A stretch of 64,000 nucleotides of DNA from Planctomycetota bacterium (lineage in GTDB: Bacteria; Planctomycetota; Planctomycetia; Pirellulales; Pirellulaceae): positions 1 to 64,000 of the forward strand of contig CAUJHS010000002.1 in NCBI GenBank assembly GCA_963204915.1, in the 5' to 3' direction. Positions 43,838-54,852 of this stretch are shown here, piece by piece. Below the pieces are notes generated by a model that made no database searches, was not told where the DNA came from, and saw only the letters and a list, made by a program, of their open reading frames with translations. The first letter of the stretch is position 1; each line of letters opens with the position of its first letter. Both the position numbers and the translations under genes were made by a program.

Positions 43838-44632
43838 ATGGACACCAACCCCTACGCCTCGCCGCAAGTCGCCTATGGAGCGCTGCCCACCGCCGACGAA
43901 TCGCGTCTGACGGTCGACGCAGGCATTGTGGTCGAACTGGAGCGCGCCTTTCAGGTCGACGCGAACCCGCACGATGTGGCCGAGTGGGCCACCGTGAATG
44001 ACCTGTACGCTTGGGTGCTGCAGCATTGCGGACAGGCCGGCGAGGGACGATGGCGGATTGATGACGCGCAGCCTTCGTTGGCTCAGGCGACGCTACGTCG
44101 AACTTGCGAAGCGCTCGCCTTGGTTCTCCAACAAGATCCGCAGCAAGTCGGGCCCTCGTCGTCGATCACCAATTGGGGCTCCTGGCGGCAAAAACGTCAG
44201 AATTGGAAAAAGCTCGAAAGCACGATGCAGGTCAAATTGCCGCCGCTTTATCGCCCCAAGTGGTTGGTGCGCCTGCTAACGACCCTGGTCGCAGGCGGCG
44301 TCGCGGCGAGTATTTGGGCTTCGATTCTTGTTCCCACCTTCGACGGCTGGACGCTCGCCGCCGCCATTGCCGGTTGCTTGCTCTTGGGTTTGGCCGCGGC
44401 TCCGCTGACCAAGAGTCTGGCGATCAATCCCGGCCCTGACTTCGAGACGGTCGAGGGGCTATCACGACAGATTCTGGCCGATAACCTCCCGCAACTTTAC
44501 GCAACGCAAAGAGGGCTTGCTCCGGACGATGTGCGTCTCGTGGTGAATGTTCTCCTCAAACGCTACGAGATGGACGACCACGGTGAGATTCTTCCCGAGA
44601 CGGCGTTAGAATTTGAAGACACATTAGATTGA
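43838..44632 (+). CDS. Membrane protein with planctomycete NPYASP-type N-terminus
   Basis: A 264-residue protein starting MDTNPYASPQ, a recurrent N-terminal motif of planctomycete membrane proteins. A soluble region follows (VVELERAFQVDANPHDVAEWATVNDLYAWVLQHCG, with the look of an acyl-carrier-like or helical domain). Two hydrophobic helices lie at about 155-175 and 179-200, and then a soluble tail. The function is unknown. A start seven codons earlier (43817) is open, but the conserved motif fixes the ATG at 43838. Confidence 0.72.
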   Translation: MDTNPYASPQVAYGALPTADESRLTVDAGIVVELERAFQVDANPHDVAEWATVNDLYAWVLQHCGQAGEGRWRIDDAQPSLAQATLRRTCEALALVLQQDPQQVGPSSSITNWGSWRQKRQNWKKLESTMQVKLPPLYRPKWLVRLLTTLVAGGVAASIWASILVPTFDGWTLAAAIAGCLLLGLAAAPLTKSLAINPGPDFETVEGLSRQILADNLPQLYATQRGLAPDDVRLVVNVLLKRYEMDDHGEILPETALEFEDTLD

Positions 44633-44834
44633 CGCCCCTCCCAGAGGCGCCCGCATGGAGGGAAAACGTAGTTGGGCTCATCGCTTAAAGGCTTATTGCA
44701 CCAAGTTGCGGAGCGCCGCGCGACGCGAACGGCGTTGCCGGGTTGAGCTTGTCGGGGGGCTGGCATAGCATGGCTCCGAGGCTGGCGCGCGGCGCTGGCC
44801 GAAGACTGCATCTTCTGCCGAACTTCGACGCTTC

Positions 44835-46385
44835 ATGTCCCATTCGACCCAACTTGGCGACAACTCGCTCGTTCCTGCCGAGGTTATTCCGCCGGGGAAC
44901 TTGCCGCCGCTCAAGTGGCAGAACCTGCCGGAGCCCGTTCCGCTGACGCACATGATCGGCCCCAGTTTGATTCTGGCGGGGCTGGCGCTGGGCAGCGGCG
45001 AGTACATTCTTTGGCCGTACATTGTGTACAAGTCGAAGTTCGTGTTCTTCTGGGCCTGTTTGGTCGGCGTGGCCACCCAGTACTTCATCAACATGGAGAT
45101 CACTCGCTGGACGTTGGCCACCGGCGAAAGCGCCATCACCGGCTTCATCCGGATGAACAAGTTTCTGGCGGTCGTGTTCCTGGCGTTCAACATTTTGCCG
45201 TGGATCATTCCCGCATGGGCCAAAGGCGCCGCCGAGCTAATCAGTTGGCTGATCTGGGAGCCAACCTTTACGGCTGAGGGCAAATTCACTTCGCCGTATG
45301 TCACGCCGATGGCCATTGCCAGTTTGTTCATTTGCGGCGTGATTCTTACGCTGGGCCCCGTGATCTATGAGACGATCGAGCGCGTGCAGATGTTCCTGGT
45401 GACAACCATTATGGTGATTGTGGTCGGACTCGCGGTCTGGCTGGTGAGCGCACGGTTCGACGCGGTGGTGCAAATCGTGACATCGACGGCGACGCTTGGC
45501 GCCCCGCAGTTCACGCCCCCACTGGACGCGGATATTACCCCCGCCCTGTTGCTGGGCGCGCTGGCCTTCGCCGGCGCCGGCGGAACGCTCAACCTGGGGC
45601 AAAGCAATTATGTCAAGGAAAAGGGCTATGGCATGGGGCATTACATTGGCCGCATCACCAGCCCCATTACTGGCAAGGAAGAACCAACCACGGAAGTCGG
45701 CTATCACTTTCCTCCTACCGACGAAAACCTGGCCCGCTGGCGCGTATGGTGGCGCCGGGCGGGAACCGAACACTTTGTGAATTTCTTCCTCACCTGCGTC
45801 ATCTGCCTCGTGCTGCTCGCGCTCATCAGCTATGTGCTGTTTTACGATGCCAGCGGCGAACGCATGGCCGGCGCCGAACAATACCGCGAGGGGTTGGGCT
45901 TCGTCTGGGGCGAAGCACAGTCGCTGGCCCGCGTGATTGGACCGTTCGCCAAGACGTTGTTCTTGATTGTGGGCGTGGCGATTTTATTTACCACCGAGTT
46001 CGGCGTGCTCGACGCCGCCACGCGCATCTCGTGCGATATTCTCAAAGTCGCCTGGCTGCGCGAAAACGCAACCTGGAGCGCCAGCCGCCTGTATTACTTC
46101 TGCCTGTGGGGCATGATTCTCATGGCCAGCGGCATCTTGCTGCTCGAAATGGCCGGCGTGAACGTCGGCGCCTTCGCGTTGTTCAAACTCACCTCGGCCA
46201 TGAATGGCGCCGTGATGTTTCTGTACTGCGCCGCCTTGCTGTATATGAACACTTTCCGTCTGCCGCCCGCGGTGCGCATGAACCGCTGGCGGCAAGCAGC
46301 GATGGTCTGGGCGGTGCTGTTCTTTGGCTTCTTCGCCGGCTGGGCCGCGTGGAATGCCGCGGCGGGCTTGTTCGCCGGGAAGTAG
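44835..46385 (+). CDS. NRAMP-related metal transporter with altered metal-binding motif
   Basis: A 516-residue integral membrane protein with about eleven to twelve helices and the NRAMP fold order. In ordinary NRAMPs the first helix carries DPGN, whose Asp and Asn bind Mn2+ or Fe2+. Here the same place reads LALGSGEYILWP, so neither is present. The MPH-type motif of helix 6 is not evident either (LLLGALAFAGAGGTLNL instead). A soluble insert (KGYGMGHYIGRITSPITGKEEPTTEVGYHFPPTDENLARW) follows. It may move a different cation, such as Mg2+, as known NRAMP-related members do. The substrate is unassigned. Confidence 0.8.
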   Translation: MSHSTQLGDNSLVPAEVIPPGNLPPLKWQNLPEPVPLTHMIGPSLILAGLALGSGEYILWPYIVYKSKFVFFWACLVGVATQYFINMEITRWTLATGESAITGFIRMNKFLAVVFLAFNILPWIIPAWAKGAAELISWLIWEPTFTAEGKFTSPYVTPMAIASLFICGVILTLGPVIYETIERVQMFLVTTIMVIVVGLAVWLVSARFDAVVQIVTSTATLGAPQFTPPLDADITPALLLGALAFAGAGGTLNLGQSNYVKEKGYGMGHYIGRITSPITGKEEPTTEVGYHFPPTDENLARWRVWWRRAGTEHFVNFFLTCVICLVLLALISYVLFYDASGERMAGAEQYREGLGFVWGEAQSLARVIGPFAKTLFLIVGVAILFTTEFGVLDAATRISCDILKVAWLRENATWSASRLYYFCLWGMILMASGILLLEMAGVNVGAFALFKLTSAMNGAVMFLYCAALLYMNTFRLPPAVRMNRWRQAAMVWAVLFFGFFAGWAAWNAAAGLFAGK

Positions 46386-46425
46386 AGAAGAACAAGACAG
46401 ACGACGAAAAAAAAGAGAAGATTTT

Positions 46426-46493
46426 GAACAGGAGGAAACGGAGAGAAATAAAGATAAGAAACTTCCTCCGTTTTTCTCAGTTCTTTCCTGTTC
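46426..46493. repeat. Short inverted-terminus repeat, GAACAGGA family
   Basis: GAACAGGA at 46426-46433 and TCCTGTTC at 46486-46493 with polypurine GGAAACGGAG near the left and CTCCGTTTTTC near the right. At 68 bp it is the shortest complete member. It lies between the NRAMP-related gene and the convergent DUF423 gene, where it could also help end transcription from both sides. Confidence 0.72.
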
Positions 46494-46507
46494 CAGAACT
46501 CTTTCGT

Positions 46508-46924
46508 TTACGGCCCCGCTTTACCCGGCAAACTCATTGCGGCTACCACAAGCGCCAGCCAGCCGACGATCAGCAGCACGCCGCCAATTGGAACAATGGC
46601 GCCAAGGATTTTAACGCCGGTGACTACCAGGGCGTACAGCAGCCCGGAGAAGATCAGCACGCCCAAAACGAAGCAAAACCCCGCTACCGAAAGCGAAGCC
46701 GTGTTGTGCCGCAGGGCCAGCAGGGCCACCACCGCCAGAGCCAGCGCGTGGTACATTTGGTAGCGCACGCCCACCTCCCAGTTGTGCATCCGCTTGTCTA
46801 CTTCCGCGGCGTCCAGCCCTTGATTGGCCAGCCAGCCAGGCAAGCCGTGCGCGCCAAAGGCGCCCAGCGTGACACCCACGGCGCCCAGTAGTCCTGCCAG
46901 AATCAACCAAAGTTTCGGATTCAT
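46508..46924 (-). CDS. DUF423 (YgdD-like) inner-membrane protein
   Basis: A 138-residue protein with four hydrophobic helices. The DUF423 signature is clear: LAGLLGAVGVTLGAFGAHGL near the N-terminus, WEVGVRYQMYHALALAVVALL, and GFCFVLGVLIFSGLLYALVVTG. The family is widespread and its function is not established. The frame extends to 47116 through unrelated text; the ATG at 46924 is where similarity starts. It follows prmC on the same strand after 82 bases. Confidence 0.88.
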   Translation of the reverse strand: MNPKLWLILAGLLGAVGVTLGAFGAHGLPGWLANQGLDAAEVDKRMHNWEVGVRYQMYHALALAVVALLALRHNTASLSVAGFCFVLGVLIFSGLLYALVVTGVKILGAIVPIGGVLLIVGWLALVVAAMSLPGKAGP

Positions 46925-47006
46925 TACATTCGACCCGTGCGACGGTCGATCTCGCCCGTCGCCGCATGGTGGAGGAACGCCCCTTGTTTTGCCTGCGGCG
47001 CCGCGG

Positions 47007-47897
47007 CTAGGCGCGCCGCGCTTTGACCACGCGCGCCAGTTGAGCGTGGTCTTTGACCGTGACGGCTGGCTCGAAGCGTCCGTCGGCGGCCACCAGGCTA
47101 TGCACGCGCCGTTCAATCATCGGGCTGATTTCCATAAGCAGCCAACCGCCGGGATTCAGCCGCTCGGCCGCTTGCGGAATCAGCCGCTCGATCACCGACG
47201 TGCCGTGCTCTCCCGCCGCGAGCGCCAGGCGCGGTTCGTGATCGCGTACATCGGGGGGCAAGTCGGCCAGTTCCGACTCGCTCACATAAGGCGGATTGCT
47301 CAAAATGAAATCGAACCGCCGCTCGGCCGGAACCGCCGCGAACAAATCGCCGTGCACGAATTCAATGTCGTTCTCGACGCCCAAATCGCGGGCGTTCGTG
47401 CGGGCCACCTCAAGCGCTGCGGGGCTCAGATCGACCGCGGTCACCGAGCAGCCCGGCACGTGCTTGACCGCACAAACCGCGAGAATGCCGCTTCCGGAGC
47501 CAATGTCGGCAATCGCCAAGGGCGACGGATTTTCTCCCGCCAGATCGACCAGTTCCACGATGAGGAGTTCGGTCTCCGGACGGGGGATGAGCACATCGGG
47601 CGTTACGCGGAAGGGGAGCGAGTAAAATTCCCGCCGACCGACCAGATACGCCACGGGGGTGTGTTCGGCCCGGCGGCGCACCAACTCTCGAAACGCAATG
47701 CGAACTTCCTCGCGCGGTTCGTCGCCAAAGGTGGCGTACAGTTGAATTCTTTCGCAGCCGCAGGCTTCGGCCAGCAGGATTTCCGCATCCAAACGCGGGG
47801 TGTCTGAACCACTCTTCTTCAAATAGTCGGTCGTCCAAGTCAGCAACCGGCCAATTGTCCAGGATTCCGTTTGCGGCATAGGTCCGGCATCGTTCAA
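47007..47897 (-). CDS. prmC: Release factor glutamine methyltransferase
   Basis: A 296-residue S-adenosylmethionine-dependent enzyme that methylates the Gln of the GGQ motif of release factors RF1 and RF2. The N-terminal helical domain (RLDAEILLAEACGCERIQLY) is followed by the SAM motif IADIGSGSGILAVCA, then DLSPAALEVARTNA, and the catalytic NPPY in FILSNPPYVSESEL that holds the Gln side chain. It is encoded downstream of prfA, the gene of its substrate, in the standard order. A start at 47879 (six residues later) is equally possible. Confidence 0.95.
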   Translation of the reverse strand: MNDAGPMPQTESWTIGRLLTWTTDYLKKSGSDTPRLDAEILLAEACGCERIQLYATFGDEPREEVRIAFRELVRRRAEHTPVAYLVGRREFYSLPFRVTPDVLIPRPETELLIVELVDLAGENPSPLAIADIGSGSGILAVCAVKHVPGCSVTAVDLSPAALEVARTNARDLGVENDIEFVHGDLFAAVPAERRFDFILSNPPYVSESELADLPPDVRDHEPRLALAAGEHGTSVIERLIPQAAERLNPGGWLLMEISPMIERRVHSLVAADGRFEPAVTVKDHAQLARVVKARRA

Positions 47898-48070
47898 GAG
47901 TCGAAAAATCTTCGAGCCAAAACATCCACGCGTTGATTCTCGCTTCCGTTTACCAATCGTGGTTTTCCAGCGCTGCTGCGTAATCGCCGTTGATCAAAAG
48001 CCGGAAACCCACCGGTCATCGGCCATTTCCGGTCTTTGGCCATGGGGGCAGCGGCGCTGGGAAATCAGGC

Positions 48071-49177
<1,107 letters not shown>

Positions 49178-49399
49178 GAAGGCGCGCCGAGAGTAGGTTC
49201 AAAAGGGCGAATGTATTATAGAGGGATCGCGGCAAGTCGCGTAGAGAACTTGCCCGAGGAGACGTGTGTCGCAATCGCCGGGCGACTTGCCACCCGCTGG
49301 GCAGGCGGCGGTTCGCCGGGCAGGCCCAAGGCACGCGCTCACCGGGCGTGAGCGCGTCACACGCATGGCCGGCCAGAACGCCGGCAAAAAGAGGAGCGG

Positions 49400-49669
49400 C
49401 TACTCTTCGTCGCTCGTGGCGGCCGCGGCCTTCTTCCGCTTGGCCGGCTTTTGTGAAAGGCTGGCGTAATCGCCCGCCTTGAACTTGCTTTGGAACTTTT
49501 GAATGCGCCCTTCCGTGTCGACAAATTTCACCTTACCGGTGTAGAACGGATGGCACGCATTGCAAATGTCGACCTTCAGCTCTTTCCGGGTGCTGCGCGT
49601 GGTGAACGTGTTGCCGCAACCGCAACTGACGGTCGTTTCGTAATACTTGGGATGAACGTCTTTTTTCAT
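49400..49669 (-). CDS. rpmE: 50S ribosomal protein L31
   Basis: An 89-residue large-subunit protein, [22 protein letters not shown] then [21 protein letters not shown]. The four zinc-binding residues of the C+ form are present (CGC pair and CNAC). The tail after residue 67 is Lys/Ala-rich ([16 protein letters not shown]), longer than usual. It is the first gene of the rpmE-prfA-prmC group; the 222 bp between it and prfA holds no gene. The open frame back to 49696 is not supported. Confidence 0.96.
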   Translation of the reverse strand: MKKDVHPKYYETTVSCGCGNTFTTRSTRKELKVDICNACHPFYTGKVKFVDTEGRIQKFQSKFKAGDYASLSQKPAKRKKAAAATSDEE

Positions 49670-49916
49670 GGCTGGAGATTCCTCTCCCAGATGCATCGGA
49701 ATATCAAAGGGAAGTCATTAATGCTATCGCGAAGCCCCAAAACCGACAAGACGGCTGCCGCGGCGTAGAAAATGGCGAAAAAGCCCCCCTAGTGCCGAGT
49801 CATGCACGATTGCGACTTCACGCATCGGCCGTATTTGATGGATGGTTTCCCCTGACATTCCGGCAAGTTATGATAGGCTCCGCAAGCGGTTTCCTACTTT
49901 TCGCGCGAGGCGACTC

Positions 49917-51269
49917 ATGAACCACACTCTTTCTCGCTCCCTCCCTTCCCGGCGCCAGTTTTTGCAGTCCACCGCGGCGGCGGGAGCCGCGATGCTCGCC
50001 GCCCCGGCGATTTTGCGCGGGCAGAACTTGAACGAAAAGCTCGATATCGCCATCATCGGCTCCGGCGGACGCGGCTACGGGAACCTGCAATCGGTGGCCA
50101 GCGAGAATATCGTCGCCCTGTGCGATGTGAATGAGGGCAACCTGAACCGGGCTGGAACGCAATACCCCGGCGCCAAGCGATACGTCGATTTCCGCAAACT
50201 TTACGACGAACTCAAAGCGTTTGACGCCGTGGTGGTTAGCACGTGCGAACATACGCACGCCTTCGCCACGTTGCCGGCCCTGCAAATGGGCAAGCATGTG
50301 TACTGCGAAAAGCCGCTGACGCACAACATTTGGGAAGCGCGCATCATTCGCGAGGCCGCCGCCAAAGCCAACGTGGCCACGCAAATGGGAACGCAAATTC
50401 ACGCGACCGACAATTACCGCCGCGTGGTCGAGTTGATTCAAAGCGGCGCCATTGGCCCTGTGCGCGAAACGCACGTATGGGTTTCTCGGGCCTGGGGGTT
50501 ACAAAGCCCGGAAGATGCAAAAAAGAACGGCGACATTGTCTCGGTGCAAGATCGGCCGAAAGAAGCCGAGCAGCCGCCCAGCGACTTGAACTGGGACTTG
50601 TGGCTTGGCCCAGCGCCGGAACGGCCGTTCCATAATGTGTACTTCCCCGGCCCGAAGTGGTACCGCTGGTGGGACTTTGGCTCGGGCACGATGTCGGACT
50701 TGGGCAGTCACTGGATCGACCTGCCGTTCTGGGCCCTCGAATTGAAGCATCCGCTGACGATCGAAGCGTCGGGGCCGCCCCCGCATGCGGAACTGGCGCC
50801 AGCGTCGATGCAAGTGACTTACGAATACGGCCCGCGAGGCGACCAGCCGGGGCTTTCGCTCACCTGGTATCAAGGCGCCAACAAGCCCAAGATTTGGCAA
50901 GACGGCGGCATTCCGCAATGGGGCAACGGCGTGCTATTCATCGGCGATAAGGGCATGGTCCTGGCCGACTACGGCCAGCATGTGTTGCTGCCCGAGAAAG
51001 ATTTTGCCGACTTCAAGCGTCCCGAGCCGTTCATTCCTGCCTCACGCGGCCATCATGCCGAGTGGATACACGCCTGCAAGACCGGCGAGCCGACCACATG
51101 CAACTTCGAATACGCCGGCTGGCTGACCGAAGCGAACCACCTAGGCAATGTGGCCTACCGCACCGGCAAGAAGCTGGAATGGGATCCCGCGAAGCTCGAA
51201 GCGACGAACGCTCCTGAAGCTCAGAAATTCATCCGCCGCGAGTACCGCAAGGGTTGGAATCTGGCGTGA
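49917..51269 (+). CDS. Tat-exported Gfo/Idh/MocA-family oxidoreductase
   Basis: A 450-residue NAD(P)-dependent sugar oxidoreductase-like protein. The leader [28 protein letters not shown] is a twin-arginine signal, meaning the folded protein with its cofactor is exported. The Rossmann motif [14 protein letters not shown] follows, then [28 protein letters not shown] with the family EKP motif, [13 protein letters not shown] and [21 protein letters not shown]. Such exported members are typical of planctomycetes and are linked to sugar or cyclitol use. The substrate is unknown. The ATG at 49917 begins the Tat signal; the frame from 49842 is not needed. Confidence 0.92.
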   Translation: MNHTLSRSLPSRRQFLQSTAAAGAAMLAAPAILRGQNLNEKLDIAIIGSGGRGYGNLQSVASENIVALCDVNEGNLNRAGTQYPGAKRYVDFRKLYDELKAFDAVVVSTCEHTHAFATLPALQMGKHVYCEKPLTHNIWEARIIREAAAKANVATQMGTQIHATDNYRRVVELIQSGAIGPVRETHVWVSRAWGLQSPEDAKKNGDIVSVQDRPKEAEQPPSDLNWDLWLGPAPERPFHNVYFPGPKWYRWWDFGSGTMSDLGSHWIDLPFWALELKHPLTIEASGPPPHAELAPASMQVTYEYGPRGDQPGLSLTWYQGANKPKIWQDGGIPQWGNGVLFIGDKGMVLADYGQHVLLPEKDFADFKRPEPFIPASRGHHAEWIHACKTGEPTTCNFEYAGWLTEANHLGNVAYRTGKKLEWDPAKLEATNAPEAQKFIRREYRKGWNLA

Positions 51270-51363
51270 TCGGGTGAAGTGCTGGGGTGAGAAAATGATG
51301 CGTTGTTAACGAACGGCACCGGCGACGGTTCGTCGCCGGCTATCGCCCATGTGCCTCTAACTC

Positions 51364-51870
51364 TTGACTCCTGAATCTCATCCTGCCACGTGGGACGAGC
51401 GGCGGCTTTTGGCCGAGTGCGACCTCGTGCGCACGCGGCGCAGCGGTCCGGGGGGGCAACATCGGAACAAGGTGGAAACGGCCGTCGTCATTACGCACAC
51501 GCCCAGCGGTGTGGCGGGGGAAGCGTCGGAACGCCGCAGCCAAGAGCAGAACCGGCAGGAAGCGATCTTCCGCTTGCGCGTGAATTTGGCGCTCGCAGTG
51601 CGCCATCCGCCGGCAGAGCAACCCAGCGATTTGTGGCGCTCTCGCCTGCGGGGCGAGCGAATCGAGGTGAGCCCCACGCACGACGACTTTCCCGCCCTGC
51701 TGGCCGAAGCGCTCGACTTGCTGACCGCCGCCGACATGGACCTGGGCGCCGCCGCCGAGCGGCTCGGCTGCACGGCGTCGCAGTTGACGAAGTTTCTCAA
51801 GCACGAACCCCGCGCGCTGCACATCGTCAACCGCCGTCGGGCCGAGTTGGGGTTGCGCCCTTTGAAGTAG
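51364..51870 (+). CDS. Small GGQ release-factor-like protein
   Basis: A 168-residue protein with the release-factor catalytic domain at about residues 25-70 (LVRTRRSGPGGQHRNKVETAVVITHTPSGV), but no codon-recognition domain, as in ArfB/YaeJ and related rescue factors. The C-terminal half is helical and lacks the strongly basic ArfB tail, so it may belong to a separate planctomycete group; RF2-like rescue of stalled ribosomes is the likely role. A TAA codon lies one codon before the TTG at 51364, and no ATG occurs before the catalytic domain, so TTG is the probable start. Confidence 0.78.
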   Translation: MTPESHPATWDERRLLAECDLVRTRRSGPGGQHRNKVETAVVITHTPSGVAGEASERRSQEQNRQEAIFRLRVNLALAVRHPPAEQPSDLWRSRLRGERIEVSPTHDDFPALLAEALDLLTAADMDLGAAAERLGCTASQLTKFLKHEPRALHIVNRRRAELGLRPLK

Positions 51871-51906
51871 GCTCCATCGCTTGCGCACCGTATGCGTCAG
51901 GCGACG

Positions 51907-53439
51907 CTATCGCTTCTTCTTTTGTTTCTGACCGCCGGTCTTACGCTGCCGTTCGATGTACGACTTAAACTCCCATCGGTCTTTCCACTGCGACAAATAC
52001 GGTGCGTACTGCGGCGCGTCGTACCAAAAGATCGAAGGCGGATCAGGCGGCGCCACGCGGCCTTCCGGATAATCCTTTCCAGCGAAGCTCGACTCGACCG
52101 CTTCGTTCCAGGCCAAGAGTTCTTGCTTCATCCGCGCGAAAACCTCGGGGTGGTCGCCGCTCACGTTCTGCGTCTCGTGCGGGTCGGCGGAAAGGTCGTA
52201 CAGTTCGAACTGGTCTTGGCGACGGTTGTTGTTCAACAGTTTGAAGCGATTGTCCACCAGCGCCAGCTTTTGGCCAAAGCGGAAAGGTATCGCCTGCGGG
52301 CGTTCGGTAAGTTCTTGCGTGAACAGCGGCTTGAGGCTGATGCCGTCCAGCGGCTGGACGAACACTTCATCCGGAAGGCCGAGAAGGTCGGCCACCGTCG
52401 GAAAGAGGTCCATCGTGCAAGCCGGATAGTTCGTCACGCGCGGCGCTACGACGCCGGGCCATTCGATGATCCCCGGCACGCGCACGCCCCCTTCATAGAC
52501 CGACCCCTTGTTGCCGCGCAAGCCGCCGACCGTGTCGGGCGAAATCTCGGGTAAGCCGCCGTTGTCGCTGCAAAACACGAGCAGGGTGTTCTTGGCCAGG
52601 TCGAACTCGCGGAGTTTAGACCGCAGATGGCCCACGGCGCGGTCCATCGCCACGAGTTCGCCGTAGTGATTCGCCGACACTTCGTTCAACGAGGCGAACG
52701 AGGCTTTGTCTTCCGGCAGCGCCTTGAACGGGCTATGCGGCGATCCGAACCAGACGACGGCGAACATCGGTTGGCCAGAGTTGCGGTGCTTGTCGAGGAA
52801 CTTGACCGCCTCGGCTACGGCGACTTCGGACGAGTCGCCGGTGAACGGTTCGATCTTTCCCGCACGGCTCATGAGCGGATCGACATCATAAAAGTTCGTG
52901 ACGGAAACCCACTCGTCAAAACCAAAGGCGCCAGGACTGCGAGGATCGTCGGCCAGGATCGGGGCGCCCGGACCTTTGAAGCCGTTCAAATGCCACTTGC
53001 CGAAATGCCCCGTAACGTACCCCGCGTGTTTCAATGCTTGGGCGATGGTCTTCTCTTGCTCTCGCAGCGCGTAGCCATGGGTCAGCACGCCGCTGCGATC
53101 GGGCGAACGACCGGTCAGCACGCTGGCGCGCGTGGGCGAACACACGGGGCCGCCCGCGTAGAACCGCTCGAACCGCAAACCCGCCGCGGCCATGGCGTCG
53201 AGATGCGGCGTTTTCAACACCGGATGGTGGCGATAACCGGTTTGCCCCCAGCCCATATCGTCGGCCATGATGAGCACGATATTGGGTGTATCGCTTCTTT
53301 CTGCGGAAACCGCAGGATTTGCCGGCTGGAGCGCCGCAGCGACGGCTGCCGAAGCAAGAATGAGGGCGCCAATTCTGTGGAGTAATCGTCGCGGTCGTGC
53401 TGAAGAGTCGGTTAGCGCCCGTTGATCGAAATGTCGCAT
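51907..53439 (-). CDS. Exported arylsulfatase-family enzyme
   Basis: A 510-residue sulfatase. The signal peptide (LHRIGALILASAAVAAALQPANPAVSA) is followed by NIVLIMADDMGWGQTGYRHHP, with the metal-binding Asp pair. The signature GPVCSPTRASVLTGR has the Cys that is converted to formylglycine (CxPxR type), and YVTGHFGKWHL is the second conserved region; FCSDNGG carries further metal ligands. Sulfatases of this kind release sulfate from sulfated polysaccharides and are strongly expanded in planctomycetes. No maturation enzyme is in the window. The neighbourhood does not show a polysaccharide locus. Confidence 0.93.
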   Translation of the reverse strand: MRHFDQRALTDSSARPRRLLHRIGALILASAAVAAALQPANPAVSAERSDTPNIVLIMADDMGWGQTGYRHHPVLKTPHLDAMAAAGLRFERFYAGGPVCSPTRASVLTGRSPDRSGVLTHGYALREQEKTIAQALKHAGYVTGHFGKWHLNGFKGPGAPILADDPRSPGAFGFDEWVSVTNFYDVDPLMSRAGKIEPFTGDSSEVAVAEAVKFLDKHRNSGQPMFAVVWFGSPHSPFKALPEDKASFASLNEVSANHYGELVAMDRAVGHLRSKLREFDLAKNTLLVFCSDNGGLPEISPDTVGGLRGNKGSVYEGGVRVPGIIEWPGVVAPRVTNYPACTMDLFPTVADLLGLPDEVFVQPLDGISLKPLFTQELTERPQAIPFRFGQKLALVDNRFKLLNNNRRQDQFELYDLSADPHETQNVSGDHPEVFARMKQELLAWNEAVESSFAGKDYPEGRVAPPDPPSIFWYDAPQYAPYLSQWKDRWEFKSYIERQRKTGGQKQKKKR

Positions 53440-53895
53440 GGCCGTCTGCTCCGCGGTTCGAGTTGGCGGTTGTTTGATTCCATGGTTGCCGCACGTGGAA
53501 GGGGGGCATGTGGTTTTTTTTTTGCGCCGCTGCGAAACGCGCCTCGGCAGGCCACGAAGGTCCCAGTATTGGCGCTGGCGATTGGAAGGTCAACGTTTTG
53601 GCGACTCGACCACTCAGGAGATTGAACGGAAAGGTGACGAAAGCGCATGCGGCGCCGGCAGCCACGGTTCGGCCTGGCATCGAAAGCCGACGGTCTGCTG
53701 GCGGGTACGGCGCGCTTCCAGGAGCGAGAAGACGGATTCCGCGATTCAATCAGATCGGGAGCGCAATCGCGTCAAAGAGAAGTCGGAGACTCCCCAATTC
53801 GAAACAACAACGCGAGGTAATAGCGCACGACCGATGAGGCCGTACGACGTGGCGTCGTCCACCGTAATACAATTGACTTTCCAGGGGTCTCGGGG
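53440..53895. other. 456 bp without a supported gene
   Basis: Long frames exist on both strands, but none has family text or a plausible start. A run of ten T lies at about 53514-53523 without a stem before it. This is the likely promoter region of the sulfatase gene and the 3' side of the stress-protein gene. I see nothing else. Confidence 0.55.
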
Positions 53896-54804
53896 TCAAT
53901 TGGTCTTCGGATTAGAGCGCGTCCAGAAGTGGCTTTCCTGAAGCGCCTGAAAGAGATTCATCATCGCGCCGAAGTGTTTCACGGCGAGAATCGCCACTGG
54001 GCACTCGGCCATCACGTGCGAAGTGACGCTTCCCAACAGAATCGACGCCGACCGACTGCGCCCGCGGGTGTTCATCACAATCAGGTCCGAGCTATGCTGG
54101 CTGGCGGCATGGACGATCGCCGCGCCAACATTGTTGGCTTCCACGAAGGCCGGTTGAACCTCAACGCCGTGCGTATCTACAGGGGCGATGAATTTTTGAA
54201 ACGCCTCCGTCTCTCGGTGGCGTATCTCCTCCGTGTGTTCGTCGTAGCGGATCATCGACGGATCCGAAAAGACATGCAGCGCCACACATTCAGAAAGCCC
54301 CGCGGCGCGCGCGATCGATGTGGCCACGCCGAGGCTATCGGCGGCATGGTCCGAAAAGTCGATCGGCGCGATAATATTCGTGATCGAAACGGGCGCTCCT
54401 TCTGGCGCCAGCCACACGGAACAAGGGGCGATCATTGCGAGCCGTTTGGCGAGTGACCGTTGGCCGCTGCGGCTCTTCCGATGTCCCAGCAGGATCGTTT
54501 GGCACTGTTGCCGGGTGATGAACTCCAAGATCGCATCGATCCGCACGCCGCCCACCACATGACAACTCCAAGTTGCTGCGTTCTTGGGCGACGTGAATAA
54601 CTTCTCAATTTGCTGCTCGCAGTGGATTTGGAACAGCGCGTCCGATTCGTACTCGACGGCGGCGCGCGCGGGCGTGCGGACATGCAGAAAGTGGTAATGC
54701 CGCGAGAACCCCAGCTCCGCGAGCATGCGTGCATAGGTGATCAAGGGGCCGTCGGACGCGGCGCCCGACAAGGCCACGACGGTGCGTTGATGGCGATTCA
54801 TCAT
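53896..54804 (-). CDS. Two-domain universal stress protein
   Basis: A 302-residue cytosolic protein with two UspA-like domains, about 7-135 and 140-285. The second contains IIAPIDFSDHAADSLGVATSIAR, VALHVF, DLIVMNTRGRSRSASILLGSVTSHVM and CPVAILAVKH, close to the ATP-binding G-loop of the family though one Gly of GxxG is replaced. The first is more degenerate. It is the last gene of the USP-SulP-USP set on this strand and may modulate the transporter according to energy state. Inference only. Confidence 0.85.
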   Translation of the reverse strand: MMNRHQRTVVALSGAASDGPLITYARMLAELGFSRHYHFLHVRTPARAAVEYESDALFQIHCEQQIEKLFTSPKNAATWSCHVVGGVRIDAILEFITRQQCQTILLGHRKSRSGQRSLAKRLAMIAPCSVWLAPEGAPVSITNIIAPIDFSDHAADSLGVATSIARAAGLSECVALHVFSDPSMIRYDEHTEEIRHRETEAFQKFIAPVDTHGVEVQPAFVEANNVGAAIVHAASQHSSDLIVMNTRGRSRSASILLGSVTSHVMAECPVAILAVKHFGAMMNLFQALQESHFWTRSNPKTN

Positions 54805-54852
54805 TGACTCCTGGTTGGCGATAGGTTCGTAACAGGGAGGGGCGCCATAACA

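Noticed and set aside
41600-44026. 808-residue open frame on the minus strand
   Set aside because: Antisense to the ankyrin/propeller gene, with Arg/His/Gly-rich text and no family pattern.
53514-53523. Run of ten T as a terminator
   Set aside because: No stem precedes it on either strand.
53438-53941. 167-residue plus-strand frame between sulfatase and stress-protein genes
   Set aside because: No family, a random mix of residues and overlap with the end of a convincing gene on the other strand.
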